Shown here piece after piece: positions 17,742 through 26,646 of a stretch of DNA of 64,000 nt; position 1 is the stretch's first letter, and every line of letters starts with the position of its first letter. The translations under genes were made by a program, and so were the position numbers. The notes beneath the pieces are model-generated. The model made no database searches and was not told the origin of the DNA. It was given only the letters and a program-made list of their open reading frames with translations. The DNA lies in contig CBFIHP010000007.1 of the NCBI GenBank assembly GCA_965662355.1, forward strand, positions 218,859-282,858. The letters are read 5' to 3'. Source of the stretch: GCA-2683825 sp965662355 (GTDB lineage Bacteria > Planctomycetota > UBA1135 > GCA-002686595).

Positions 17742-19190
17742 GTGTCGTCGACCTTCGAAGCGCTCTCCCTGTCGCCCGAATTGCTCGCTGTCCTGGGAGA
17801 GCTCGGCTACCGCGAGCCAACACCGATCCAGGCCGCCAGCATCCCGGCTCTGATCCAGGGACGGGACTTGATCGGTCAATCGAAGACCGGCAGTGGCAAG
17901 ACCGCCGCCTTCGCTCTGCCGATCCTGCAGCGAACGAGGCTCGACGTTCGCGCGCTGCAAGCCCTGGTCATCTGCCCGACCCGTGAGCTTTGCGCCCAGG
18001 TTGCGCGCGATCTACGCAAGCTCGGTCGCCGCCATGCGGGGCTCTCGGTGCTCGAGATCACGGGCGGACAACCCGCCCGCCCCCAACGCGAAGCCCTCGC
18101 GCGGGGTGTTCACGTGGCCATCGGCACGCCGGGGCGCCTGCTCGATCACCTCCAGCGCGGCACGTTACAGCCGCAAGGCGTGGAAACCGTCGTGCTGGAC
18201 GAAGCCGACCGCATGCTCGACATGGGCTTCGGAAAGGACGTGGGCGAGATTCTCCGCGAGCTCCCTCGCTCGCGCCAAACGATCCTCTTCTCGGCCACCT
18301 TTCCCGAGGCGATCGAGGACATGAGCCGTGCGTATCAGCGCGATGTGGTCCGGGTCAGCGTCGACGCTTCCGAGGTGCCACATGGGGAAATTCGACAGAT
18401 GCAAATTGTGGTGGAGCCGGAGGACAAGCTCCGCGCGCTCTACTGGCTCTTGCACGAACACCCGCACGAGTCCGCCCTGATCTTCTGCAACTTCAAGGCT
18501 ACGGTCGCACAGCTCGCACGCACGCTGGCCGAATCAGGCTTCAGCGTCGATCGGCTCGACGGTGATCTCGATCAGTTTCATCGCGACCAGGTCCTGGCCC
18601 GCTTTCGCAATCAGAGCCTGCGTTTGCTCGTCGCCACCGATGTCGCCGGGCGTGGTCTCGATGTCGAGGGTCTCGACCTCGTCGTCAACTTCGAGCTTCC
18701 GTCCAAGCCGGAGATCTACGTGCATCGCATCGGTCGCACAGGTCGTGCGAATCGGCGCGGCGTCGCCATTTCGCTCTCGCGAGGACCCGACGATGCCCGT
18801 ATCGAAGCCGCCGAGCACCTCAGCGGATCGCGGATCGAGACCCTTACGCCGGATCTCTCCGTCCCACCCTCGCGTGCGCTCCTGGCTGCGATCGCGCGGG
18901 ATTCCGTGATGACGACCATTCTCATCTCGGGGGGGCGCAAGGACCGCGTACGTCCCGGTGACATCCTTGGCGCCCTCACGGGAGACGCGGGCGGACTCGC
19001 GGCAAGGGACGTGGGCATGATCGAGGTGCAAAACCAGCTCTCGTATGTCGCCGTCGCCCAGGCCGTCGCGCGCAACGCGATGGCACGCCTCAACCAGGGA
19101 CGCATCAAGGGCAAGCGCTTTCGGGCGACACTCATCGATGGCACGCAGCACCGAGACACACGCCGAACGACACGGCGAGACCGACCGTGA
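17742..19190 (+). CDS. dbpA: ATP-dependent RNA helicase DbpA
   Basis: The 482-residue DEAD-box helicase has a Q motif (PTPIQ, residues 27-31), Walker A SKTGSGKT (47-54), PTREL, TPGR, DEAD at 153-156, SAT (FSATFPEA) and the motif VI HRIGRTGR. The C-terminal ~75 residues (ISGGRKDRVRPGDILGALTG ... GRIKGKRFRATL) form the DbpA RNA-binding domain. In E. coli that domain targets the enzyme to hairpin 92 of 23S rRNA during 50S subunit assembly. Function in large-subunit maturation follows from family knowledge. The stop overlaps the start of the VF530-type gene by 4 nt (GTGA), indicating translational coupling. Confidence 0.93.
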   Translation: MSSTFEALSLSPELLAVLGELGYREPTPIQAASIPALIQGRDLIGQSKTGSGKTAAFALPILQRTRLDVRALQALVICPTRELCAQVARDLRKLGRRHAGLSVLEITGGQPARPQREALARGVHVAIGTPGRLLDHLQRGTLQPQGVETVVLDEADRMLDMGFGKDVGEILRELPRSRQTILFSATFPEAIEDMSRAYQRDVVRVSVDASEVPHGEIRQMQIVVEPEDKLRALYWLLHEHPHESALIFCNFKATVAQLARTLAESGFSVDRLDGDLDQFHRDQVLARFRNQSLRLLVATDVAGRGLDVEGLDLVVNFELPSKPEIYVHRIGRTGRANRRGVAISLSRGPDDARIEAAEHLSGSRIETLTPDLSVPPSRALLAAIARDSVMTTILISGGRKDRVRPGDILGALTGDAGGLAARDVGMIEVQNQLSYVAVAQAVARNAMARLNQGRIKGKRFRATLIDGTQHRDTRRTTRRDRP

Positions 19191-19417
19191 GCCCGCAGCA
19201 ACCCAACAACCCGCTCCACGGTGTCACCCTGAAGGCCATCCTCGAGGACCTGGTCGAACGGCGGGGATGGAGCGATCTCGCAACACGGATCCGTATCCGC
19301 TGCTTCAGCACGGACCCCAGCATCAAGTCCAGTCTCGCCTTCCTGCGCAAGACCGAATGGGCCCGCAAGAAAGTGGAGGAGCTCTACCTGTCCGACCGGC
19401 GAGACCGGGGGCGCTGA
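19187..19417 (+). CDS. VF530-family (DUF2132) small DNA-binding protein
   Basis: The 76-residue protein reads QPNNPLHGVTLKAILEDLVE near its start, then IRIRCFSTDPSIKSSLAFLR and WARKKVEELYL, all diagnostic of the VF530/DUF2132 family. These are compact helical proteins whose structure suggests DNA binding. It starts at a GTG overlapping the dbpA stop codon, so the two are translationally coupled. That pairing hints at a nucleic-acid-related role alongside the helicase, but this is inference. Confidence 0.88.
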   Translation: MSPQQPNNPLHGVTLKAILEDLVERRGWSDLATRIRIRCFSTDPSIKSSLAFLRKTEWARKKVEELYLSDRRDRGR

Positions 19418-19428
19418 ATCAGCTTCGA

Positions 19429-20436
19429 CTACCCACCCGGCGGCATTCGTGAACGGGTCGCTCCAACTCGGACTCTGTTCATCAAACCGAACACGAGAGC
19501 AAATAGCCCACCGCCAGACACCGGCACCAACATGCGTCCAACCAGGTCCTGAATCTCCGCCGGGTTTCCGCTACCACCGGTGTTGGAGATGTAGTTCAGC
19601 CCAACGAGCTGGATCAGGGTCGCGACATACAATCCGGCCACGAGCTGGGTCTGTGTCAGTAGGGCCACCAGGTCCGGTCCTGCTGAGGTGGGATTGCGAA
19701 GCGCCCGGAAGAGTTCCCTGGGCGACGCGTGAGGACACAGCACCACCCAGGGCAGAAGCGCCACCACGAGCAGGCTCCAGGCGACGAAGGCAGAATCCAG
19801 CAAACCCGCCGCTGGAAGCACATAGTTCACTCCGGATCCCTCGACACCGATGGCCGGGTACCGATACACGAAGACTGACAAGAGCACGACCAGCGGACAG
19901 GCGAACAGCCCGATCCAGGCAAGAGGATCCAGCGGACGCAACAGCGAGTGCTTTGTATCCGCCGTAGCCGAACGCGCCCGAACGGCACACGGCATCAAGA
20001 GGAAGGCCCCCAAGAAACCAACCACCAAGGGCCCATACTGGACGTAGGTGCAATAGCGATACTCACCCATGAAGCCTGCCGAAATCAACGGACTCTCCGG
20101 CCAGTAGAACGAAACGAGATAGACCCCGTTGACGAGCAGGGTTCCGTAGAGCAACCCACGGGCCGCGGCGGCCAGGGTCTTGCCAGCGCTCGCCCCATCC
20201 ACACATTCTGCCCCCAAGGCATAGCGTGTTGCCGTTTTCAGACCACTCCAGCGCCCAGCGACAAGGGCTGCAAACAGGCAGACAACGAGGGGAAGTGGAT
20301 CGATGACCTGCCGCAAGAGAATCCCCAAATGGATGCTCGAGTCCCCTTCGGTCCGATAACCCGGAACCCCGGCGAGCAAGAGCGCGGTGCAACCGAGCAG
20401 TACAAGAAGCCAAAGCGTCCTCATCAGGATCTTCAT
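19429..20436 (-). CDS. Polytopic membrane protein of unknown function
   Basis: The 335-residue protein starts at ATG 20436 (MKILMRTLWLLVLLGCTALL) and shows about seven hydrophobic segments, including LPLVVCLFAALVAG, YGPLVVGFLGAFLL, WIGLFACPLVVLLSV, AFVAWSLLVVALLPW and GGGLFALVFGLMN. No transporter or enzyme signature is visible. It begins 23 bp after the exported double methyltransferase gene on the same strand and is probably co-transcribed with it. Confidence 0.75.
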   Translation of the reverse strand: MKILMRTLWLLVLLGCTALLLAGVPGYRTEGDSSIHLGILLRQVIDPLPLVVCLFAALVAGRWSGLKTATRYALGAECVDGASAGKTLAAAARGLLYGTLLVNGVYLVSFYWPESPLISAGFMGEYRYCTYVQYGPLVVGFLGAFLLMPCAVRARSATADTKHSLLRPLDPLAWIGLFACPLVVLLSVFVYRYPAIGVEGSGVNYVLPAAGLLDSAFVAWSLLVVALLPWVVLCPHASPRELFRALRNPTSAGPDLVALLTQTQLVAGLYVATLIQLVGLNYISNTGGSGNPAEIQDLVGRMLVPVSGGGLFALVFGLMNRVRVGATRSRMPPGG

Positions 20437-20459
20437 GGGGCTTGGCCCTGGAAGTGTTG

Positions 20460-21818
20460 TCAGCGCGGACTGCGCTCGGCTTCGAAGAAACAGAGATGTT
20501 GCCACGGCAGTTCTTCGAAGCCGCCAACCTGCTTCAGACCATTGGCTTCGAATTCGGCGACGATCTGGTCACGCTTCATCTTGTGCAGTGGCTTGATCGG
20601 AACATCGGGGTCCTCGGCGCGAAATTCGAGCACGGCGACGCGGCCGCCGGGCTTCAGCGCGCGCCGAATGGAAGCCAGCATCGGGACGGGATGGCTCAGC
20701 TCGTGGTAGACATCGGCCAGGAGCACGAGATCGCAAGATGCCGGCGGTAATGGCGCGTCGAGCAGCGTTCCGAGAACCGGCTCGACGATTTCGAGGCCTT
20801 GCTGGGCCGCGCGTTCTTCGAGCTGGCTCAGCATCTCGGGCTGGATGTCGATGCCGTAGACATGCCCTTCGGGTCCAACGAGCCGCGCCAGCTGCAGGGT
20901 GTGGTAGCCGTTCCCACAGCCGAAGTCCGCCACGCTTTGACCGGGCTTCACGCCCAGCGCTCCGAGCATCTTGGCCGTCGCTTCCTCCCGGGCTCGCTCG
21001 TCGCGCAGGAGCCATTGGCCGCCCGTCCAGTGCATGGTCTTGGCGATCGTGCGCCCCATGTACACACGAGGCGCGATTGGGCCATCTTTGGGCGAGCGGA
21101 ATTCCAGCACGAGGTGGGGCCAGTGGGGTCCCTCGACGATCCAGCGCCGTCCCGGCTCGAAGCCGTAAGCTGCAAAGTCACGGAGCGTGTTCTCGAGAAG
21201 CGCCCTGCGCGTGTCGAGCTCCCTCAACTCGGAGGAGGTCACATAGGTGACGACGACCTGCCCCCCCGGAGCGATGACCTTTTGCAGCGATGTCAGAAAG
21301 GCGTGCTTGTCCTGTCCGCCGCGACCGTCGAGCAAGATGACGAATTGATAGGCATCCGAGAGCAACGCCAGGTCGATGGAACCGGGCTCGAGGCCGACGT
21401 TGGTCTTCGTCGCGAGGAGAACCTCGACGTTGGTCAGGCCTTCTGTCTTGGCGGCCGCTCGCAGGGCGTCACAGTCCTCGCGATCGATCTCGGTCGCGAA
21501 CAGACGCCCCTCGGCCCCCACACGTTGCGACAAACCGAGCAGGTGGCGACCCCGACCTGCGCCGATGTCCGCCAGCCGCAAACCATGGACATCCCCCACC
21601 GCGTGTACGGCCAACGCATAGACGTCGGCCTCCGCAAGACCCGCTCGGCGTGCGGGAATCGGAGGGTCGCTGAGGGGACGGGGTTCGAAACCCAGTCGCG
21701 TCTCGAAGGGAACCGGATCCGCCTTCGGGCCTTCCTGCGCGAACGTTGACAGAGCTCCGATCCCGCAAAAAAAAACGGAGGGCAGGCAACGGCACAGGCT
21801 CAGAATCCAGTCGCTCAT
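20460..21818 (-). CDS. Exported protein with two tandem SAM-methyltransferase domains
   Basis: The 452-residue protein read from ATG 21818 begins with a likely signal peptide (LPSVFFCGIGALSTFAQE). Two class I Rossmann methyltransferase domains follow. The first has LADIGAGRGRHLLGL with the acidic strand end ATEID. The second has VADFGCGNGYHTLQL with GIDIQ. Both retain the glycine-rich SAM loop, and the second also has the typical post-motif (LVLLADVYHELSHP, LKPGGRVAVLEF). SAM is not expected outside the cytoplasm, so either the leader is a membrane anchor facing in, or the exported domains bind another ligand. The gene start overlaps the stop of the cupin relic by ATGA. A membrane protein gene follows 23 bp downstream. 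Confidence 0.82.
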   Translation of the reverse strand: MSDWILSLCRCLPSVFFCGIGALSTFAQEGPKADPVPFETRLGFEPRPLSDPPIPARRAGLAEADVYALAVHAVGDVHGLRLADIGAGRGRHLLGLSQRVGAEGRLFATEIDREDCDALRAAAKTEGLTNVEVLLATKTNVGLEPGSIDLALLSDAYQFVILLDGRGGQDKHAFLTSLQKVIAPGGQVVVTYVTSSELRELDTRRALLENTLRDFAAYGFEPGRRWIVEGPHWPHLVLEFRSPKDGPIAPRVYMGRTIAKTMHWTGGQWLLRDERAREEATAKMLGALGVKPGQSVADFGCGNGYHTLQLARLVGPEGHVYGIDIQPEMLSQLEERAAQQGLEIVEPVLGTLLDAPLPPASCDLVLLADVYHELSHPVPMLASIRRALKPGGRVAVLEFRAEDPDVPIKPLHKMKRDQIVAEFEANGLKQVGGFEELPWQHLCFFEAERSPR

Positions 21819-21982
21819 CGTCTTACTTTTCCGGGGAGGACGAACGTGTCCGTGATTTCCGTATGCGAATGCCATGGGACGGCCTGCCCCGGACCTGGCG
21901 CAAGGAGACGGTAGACCGGGCGCCTCCGCCAGGGTTTCTCGCTGTTCCGTTTCGTGGTTGCCGGGGTCCATTCAAAAGACAG
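21815..21982 (-). pseudogene. Truncated cupin-domain gene
   Basis: The minus-strand frame contains RLLAPGPGQAVPWHSHTEIT followed by DTFVLPGKVRR and a stop. The PWHxH...E...DTFV(L)xG(K)V order is the first metal-binding motif of small cupins, but the second half of the barrel, including the second His motif, is absent. There is no ATG. A CTG at 21982 preceded by GGAGG is the only plausible start. The stop overlaps the methyltransferase ATG. This looks like the 5' half of a cupin gene cut off by rearrangement. Confidence 0.6.
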
Positions 21983-22121
21983 GGTAGCCTCCGCAGGCAC
22001 CGTTCGAGGAGTAGCGTCCCTACATCGCCCCAGGCCCTGAAAAGAGGCCTTTTGGCGAGATCCTCGACAAAGGCGTTCGCCTTTTGTTAGGGTTCGGACT
22101 CGACCTGGGGAGGAAGACACG

Positions 22122-25100
22122 ATGTACATTCCCCTCAGGACCCACAGCTGGCATTCCCTGCTCACCGGGCTGGACTCGCCCGCCACCTTGCTCGCACAGG
22201 CGGCGCGGCTCGGGTTTCCCGCGTTGGGGCTCTGCGATGTCGACACGCTGGCCGGGACGGTCGAACTCTTGAAGGCGGCCGAACAGAGTGGTGCGCCGCG
22301 GCCCGTTTTGGGAGCAGAGATCTCGGATCCTTCGGGGCAGCCTGGGCGGGTGGTGGCGCTCGCACGCAATGCGAAGGGATACGGGAATCTGTGCAGGCTC
22401 GTCTCGGCGCGTCAGGTCGGTGACGATCCCGGGGCCCTGGATGCGCATCTCGAGGCCGACAACTTCGAGCTGATCGAATCGGTGTTGCGATTTCGCGAGG
22501 GGCTCATCTTCCTGGTCGATCATCCGCGACTCGTCATCGCATTAGGGGGACGCCTGGAACGCGAGCAGCTTTTCGTCGCCATTGCACCGGCGTGCTTTGC
22601 GAAGAAAGGCCGTGCCAGCCAGAGAGCCTTCGTGATCGAGGCTCCGAAGGTTCCCCCACCGAGCCGAGCGGTTCCCGTCGAGGCGTTGCTCGAGTGCGCA
22701 CAATCGAGTGGCCTGGCTACGTTGGCCGTGCCCGATGTTTACTGGGCCCGACGCGGAGGGTTCGAACATCACCGCATGCGCACGGCGATCAAACACAATG
22801 CCCTGCGCTGCGATCTGCCCGAGAGCTGGCTGGCGGAAAGGCCGGCACATATGATCGCGCCCGAGGAACTGGCGAAGTTGTTCGCACCGCTTCCCGATTG
22901 CGCGGGCCCATTCCCAAGGCCACGCGGAAGTGTTCCGGGAGCGCTTGCGCGCACGCTCGAAGTCGCCGATGAATGTCGCTTCGTACCGACATTAGGGGAT
23001 GTGATCTTTCCCGAGGCTCAACTGGCGGAGACGGAGACAGCCTACTCACGGCTTTGCCAGCTGGCCTTCGACGGAGCTCAGAGACGTTTTGCACCGCTAC
23101 GCCCCGAGGTGGTGCGACGACTCGACTTCGAACTGTCCACGATCGACGAGCTGGGATTCGCGCCGTACTTCCTCCTGGTCAAACGCATCGCGGACTACGC
23201 CCACGATAAGGACATCCCGTACGTGGGGCGTGGATCGGCAGCGGACAGCCTCGTGGCTTATTGCCTGGATCTGACCGATGCGGACCCCTTGCGCTATCGC
23301 TTGCCATTCGAGCGCTTCTTGAACCCCGCGCGCAAGGATCGCCCCGACATCGACCTGGACTTCTGTTGGCGCCGGCGCGACGAGGTGATCGAGCACGTGT
23401 GGGAAGCCTTCGGCGCCGAACGTACGGCGATGATCGCCACGTGGAATCGCTTTGGTTTGCGCTCGGCTTTTCGCGAGGCAGCTCTGGCCGAGGGGTTGCC
23501 GCCGGTCGAGGTCAGTCGCTGGTCGAAACGCCTGCCCTGGGCGGTCGGCGGTGGCGAGGCGGATGCCTTCGATGGAACTGCGGGAGGAGCGGAAAATCCC
23601 GACGACTCCTCTGGTACGACAGGCGAGCCGAACGAATTCGACCCCCCTCGGGCGCCGAGCGATCCGCACTCGTCTGCGACCGGCTTGCTTCGCGAACTTC
23701 CTCCCAATCTTCGACAAAACCCCATCGCACTCGCCTTCGCCGCCACGCCGGAGTGTCGCGGCTTCCCCTTCGAGGATGCCCGCTATGCCTTCGTTCTGAA
23801 CGTATCGGCTGCGCTGCTGAATGCCCCACGTCACCTGGGCTTGCATCCGGGGGGCGTCGTCGTTTCTCCGGGACCGATCACCGACGTACTTTCGTGCCAG
23901 CGCGCCGCGAAAGGCGTTCTGATGACGCAGATCGAAAAGGACGGCGTCGAGGCCCTGGGGCTCGTGAAGATGGACCTGCTCGGCAACCGTGCCTTGACGG
24001 TGATCGACGATTGCTTGAAGTCGCTCGGTGACGAAGCTCCTGATCTCGAAAAGATCGCGGAGGACGATCTGCGAACGAAGGACCTGCTCGTGAACGGCCG
24101 CACCCTCGGTTGCTTTCAGGTCGAATCGCCGGGCATGCGCAACCTGCTCCTGCAAACCACGTCGCGCACGATGGACGATGTGATCCAGGCGGTCGCCTTG
24201 ATCCGCCCCGGCCCCGCTGGGTCGGGGATGAAGGACGCCTATGTTCGCCGCTTCCGAGGGCTCGAATCTCCACGTGCCCCCCACCCGCGCCTCGAAGAGC
24301 TGCTGTGGGAAACGCACGGAGTTCTGCTCTATCAAGAAGACGTGATGCAATCGGTCGTCTTGATCGCGGGCTTCGACCTGGCCGATGCGGATCGGCTGCG
24401 GCGTGCGCTTTCGAAACATCGCTCGCAAGAGCTGCAGGATCTACGCCGGCGCTATTTCAGCGGGTGCGAGCGCAACGGTATCTCGAAAAAAGACGCCGAG
24501 CACATCTGGGAGCTCGTCTCGAATTTCTCCTCCTTCGGTTTTTGCAAGGCACACGCGGTCACGTACGGACGTATCTCGTACCGCACCGTGTACCTGAAGG
24601 CCCATCATCCCGCGGCCTTTCTCACCGCCTTCCTCAACAGCGAGACCGGCTACTACGCTACCCGTGTGTACATCGAGGAAGCTCGCCGGATGGGCATCGC
24701 CATCCTGCCACCCGACATCAACAAGAGCACCTGCGAATTCCTGCTCGAAAAGAACGCCATCCGCGTCGGGCTCCAACGGGTGCGCGGTATCACCGAGGCC
24801 ACCCTGGGCATGATCTTCGAGGCCCGCGAACACGACGGTCCGTTCCTTTCCCTGCCCGACTTCCTGACGCGCACCCGTGCGCGCGTGGATGAAACGGAAA
24901 AGCTGATCCTGTGTGGAGCCTTCGATGCCTTCGATCGCACGCGCCCCGAGATGCTGTGGCGCTTGCATCTGTTGAAGACGCCCCAACGTCGCCCTCCCTC
25001 GGATGTCGAACGACTCGAGCCCCTGGATCGGGGCTTGCTCGATGCTTGCAAGACCACGCCGGAAGAGCGTGCCCGTGAAAGCACCGGCGGTTGGTCCCAA

Positions 25101-25607
25101 CACGGCCTGGGCGTATCGGGGATCGATCTTTCCGGCGGCGAGAGTGCCAGCCTCTTTCCCACCCCCCCGACCCCTTCACTCGCTCTCCCTCCGCGGCCCG
25201 AACTCGACCCCGACCACCGTGGCCGACTCGAACTCGAGCTGCTCGGACTCACAACGACACTCCATCCCACGCAGCTCTTCCCCTGCAGCGGCGAAGAACG
25301 CGCGCGCAACATCCCCCCCGTCGTGCCCTGCAATGAAATCGACCGGCACCGCGACAAACGTATCTCGCTCCGCGGCTGGCTGGCCGCCTCGCGTCGGGTG
25401 CGTACGAACGACGGTCGCTGGATGCGCTTTCTCACCATGGAAGACCCAGGCGGTATCGCCGAGGTCGTGTGCTTCTCCGACGTCTACGAACGCGATGGCC
25501 ACCGTTTGAGCGACGGAGCTGGTGGCAAGGGCGGCCCTTTCCTGATCTCGGGCCGCGTCGAGGATCAGATGGGGTCGTGTACGGTGCACGCAGAACGCAT
25601 CTGGTAA
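22122..25607 (+). CDS. dnaE2: DNA polymerase III alpha-subunit family, DnaE2-like
   Basis: The 1161-residue C-family polymerase has a PHP domain (YIPLRTHSWHSLL, residues 2-14; LGLCDVD), GRGSAADS, and catalytic aspartates in PDIDLDF (about 408-414) and VKMDLLGNRAL (about 617). It also has LGCFQVESPGM, LLYQEDVMQ, the fingers region (FGFCKAHAVTYGRISY) and a C-terminal OB fold (RISLRGWLAASRRV). No replicative-type tau-binding extension is recognisable. Length and HPGGVVVSPGPI favour the DnaE2-like error-prone branch over replicative DnaE1. Family DnaE2 enzymes do translesion synthesis with ImuA/ImuB, neither of which is in the window. A Gly/Asp/Ser-rich insert lies around residues 475-520. AGGAAG precedes the ATG. 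Gene relics flank it on both sides. Confidence 0.85.
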   Translation: MYIPLRTHSWHSLLTGLDSPATLLAQAARLGFPALGLCDVDTLAGTVELLKAAEQSGAPRPVLGAEISDPSGQPGRVVALARNAKGYGNLCRLVSARQVGDDPGALDAHLEADNFELIESVLRFREGLIFLVDHPRLVIALGGRLEREQLFVAIAPACFAKKGRASQRAFVIEAPKVPPPSRAVPVEALLECAQSSGLATLAVPDVYWARRGGFEHHRMRTAIKHNALRCDLPESWLAERPAHMIAPEELAKLFAPLPDCAGPFPRPRGSVPGALARTLEVADECRFVPTLGDVIFPEAQLAETETAYSRLCQLAFDGAQRRFAPLRPEVVRRLDFELSTIDELGFAPYFLLVKRIADYAHDKDIPYVGRGSAADSLVAYCLDLTDADPLRYRLPFERFLNPARKDRPDIDLDFCWRRRDEVIEHVWEAFGAERTAMIATWNRFGLRSAFREAALAEGLPPVEVSRWSKRLPWAVGGGEADAFDGTAGGAENPDDSSGTTGEPNEFDPPRAPSDPHSSATGLLRELPPNLRQNPIALAFAATPECRGFPFEDARYAFVLNVSAALLNAPRHLGLHPGGVVVSPGPITDVLSCQRAAKGVLMTQIEKDGVEALGLVKMDLLGNRALTVIDDCLKSLGDEAPDLEKIAEDDLRTKDLLVNGRTLGCFQVESPGMRNLLLQTTSRTMDDVIQAVALIRPGPAGSGMKDAYVRRFRGLESPRAPHPRLEELLWETHGVLLYQEDVMQSVVLIAGFDLADADRLRRALSKHRSQELQDLRRRYFSGCERNGISKKDAEHIWELVSNFSSFGFCKAHAVTYGRISYRTVYLKAHHPAAFLTAFLNSETGYYATRVYIEEARRMGIAILPPDINKSTCEFLLEKNAIRVGLQRVRGITEATLGMIFEAREHDGPFLSLPDFLTRTRARVDETEKLILCGAFDAFDRTRPEMLWRLHLLKTPQRRPPSDVERLEPLDRGLLDACKTTPEERARESTGGWSQHGLGVSGIDLSGGESASLFPTPPTPSLALPPRPELDPDHRGRLELELLGLTTTLHPTQLFPCSGEERARNIPPVVPCNEIDRHRDKRISLRGWLAASRRVRTNDGRWMRFLTMEDPGGIAEVVCFSDVYERDGHRLSDGAGGKGGPFLISGRVEDQMGSCTVHAERIW

Positions 25608-25668
25608 GCCCAGATCCTTCAAGATCCGCTCGTTCGCGGCCGTTTGATTCCCATCGCTTTCAAGCGCG

Positions 25669-25851
25669 ATGTCAGCGTGGCCGGGTGCAACCAGCTTCTA
25701 CATGGCGACGGTCAACGCGGATGGTTGGCCTTACCTGCAGTTCCGAGGCGGCCCGAAGGGCTTCCTCAAGACGATCGACGATCACACCCTGGCCTACGCG
25801 GACTTCCGCGGCAACCGCCAGTACATCAGCACCGGCAACCAGCCCCTACCT
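25669..25851 (+). pseudogene. Truncated pyridoxamine 5'-phosphate oxidase-family gene
   Basis: About 55 in-frame codons read SFYMATVNADGWPYLQFRGG, PKGFLKTIDDHTLAYADFRG and NRQYISTGN. This is the FMN-binding core of the pyridoxamine-phosphate-oxidase-like flavoprotein family. The usual N-terminal ~45 residues are missing, as is everything after ISTGN (normally the LMDYPNRRRLK strand onward). The frame then runs antisense to the SANT-repeat gene. There is no internal stop in the preserved part, so the loss is by truncation and may be recent. It lies 61 bp after the polymerase gene. Confidence 0.7.
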
Positions 25852-26556
25852 GTCCTGATAGCGCAGGCTGACGTTCTCGCGGCCCATGTCGCGCAGTCGC
25901 TCGGTGGACTTCTTCAGGCCCAGGTGGTGGGCCTTGGAAACGACGCTCTTGACGGAACGACCGAGGTGCTGGGCGATGTCCAGGTTGGACTCGGTCGAGT
26001 ACTCGCGCTTCAGGAGCTCGAGCTCGTCGGAGCTCCAGCGCGGCATCTTGGTGGCGGCTTCGCCTTGTAGCTTGCGCAGGAAGGCTTTGTCCTTGGCCAG
26101 AGCATGCCTGACCGCATAGGTCCGGATCTCCTCCTCGGTGCGGCCGAAGATGCGCGAGAGGTCCTCGTCGGTCCGGGTGCCGTAGATACGCTTGAAATCA
26201 GCGGTCTCCTCGCGGCTCCAGGCTCCTCCGCGCTTGATACGACCAAGCTCAAGGATGCGCTCGTTCACCTCTTCGAGGCTGCGTCCGAGAATGCGGGCGA
26301 TGACCTCGGGGGTGGTGGCACCGAGGTACTTCTTGAGATCGACCGCCTCCTTGGCCGTCCAGGGACCGCTCTTGGTCCCCGTGGGAAAGAGTTTTTCCGC
26401 CATGCGGCGGACACTCGCAACCGGACGGTTCAACTCACGCGCGATTGACGCGTCGTCACGAAGCCCGTAGAGCCGCCGCAGGCGAGCTTGCTCCGCCTGT
26501 GACCAACGTCCACGCCGCGGCGTAGAGGATCGATTATTACTGCCGTCTGTCTGCAT
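25846..26556 (-). CDS. Protein of four tandem SANT/Myb-like repeats
   Basis: The 236-residue protein consists almost entirely of four repeats with a conserved leading Trp: GRWSQAEQARLRRLYGLRDD, GPWTAKEAVDLKKYLGATTP, GAWSREETADFKRIYGTRTD and PRWSSDELELLKREYSTESN. Each is followed by an [IL]ARxLxRxxxxV-type second helix (for example VIARILGRSLEEV and DIAQHLGRSVKSV). This W-x(n)-helix-helix-turn-helix periodicity is that of SANT/Myb or homeodomain-like DNA-binding units, with Arg/Lys-rich linkers. Sequence-specific DNA binding is inferred. The start ATG at 26556 is preceded by GGGGGGAGAC. Palindromes at 26647-26674 next to a TAGAAT box suggest autoregulation. The C-terminus overlaps the pyridoxamine-oxidase relic. 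Confidence 0.8.
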   Translation of the reverse strand: MQTDGSNNRSSTPRRGRWSQAEQARLRRLYGLRDDASIARELNRPVASVRRMAEKLFPTGTKSGPWTAKEAVDLKKYLGATTPEVIARILGRSLEEVNERILELGRIKRGGAWSREETADFKRIYGTRTDEDLSRIFGRTEEEIRTYAVRHALAKDKAFLRKLQGEAATKMPRWSSDELELLKREYSTESNLDIAQHLGRSVKSVVSKAHHLGLKKSTERLRDMGRENVSLRYQDR

Positions 26557-26646
26557 CCGTCTCCCCCCTGGGTGTCTCCTCCAAAGGACGAATGTGCCGC
26601 TCCCTAGGACGGCGCAAATCCTCGAGGCGCTGCCTCAAGGTCGGGA

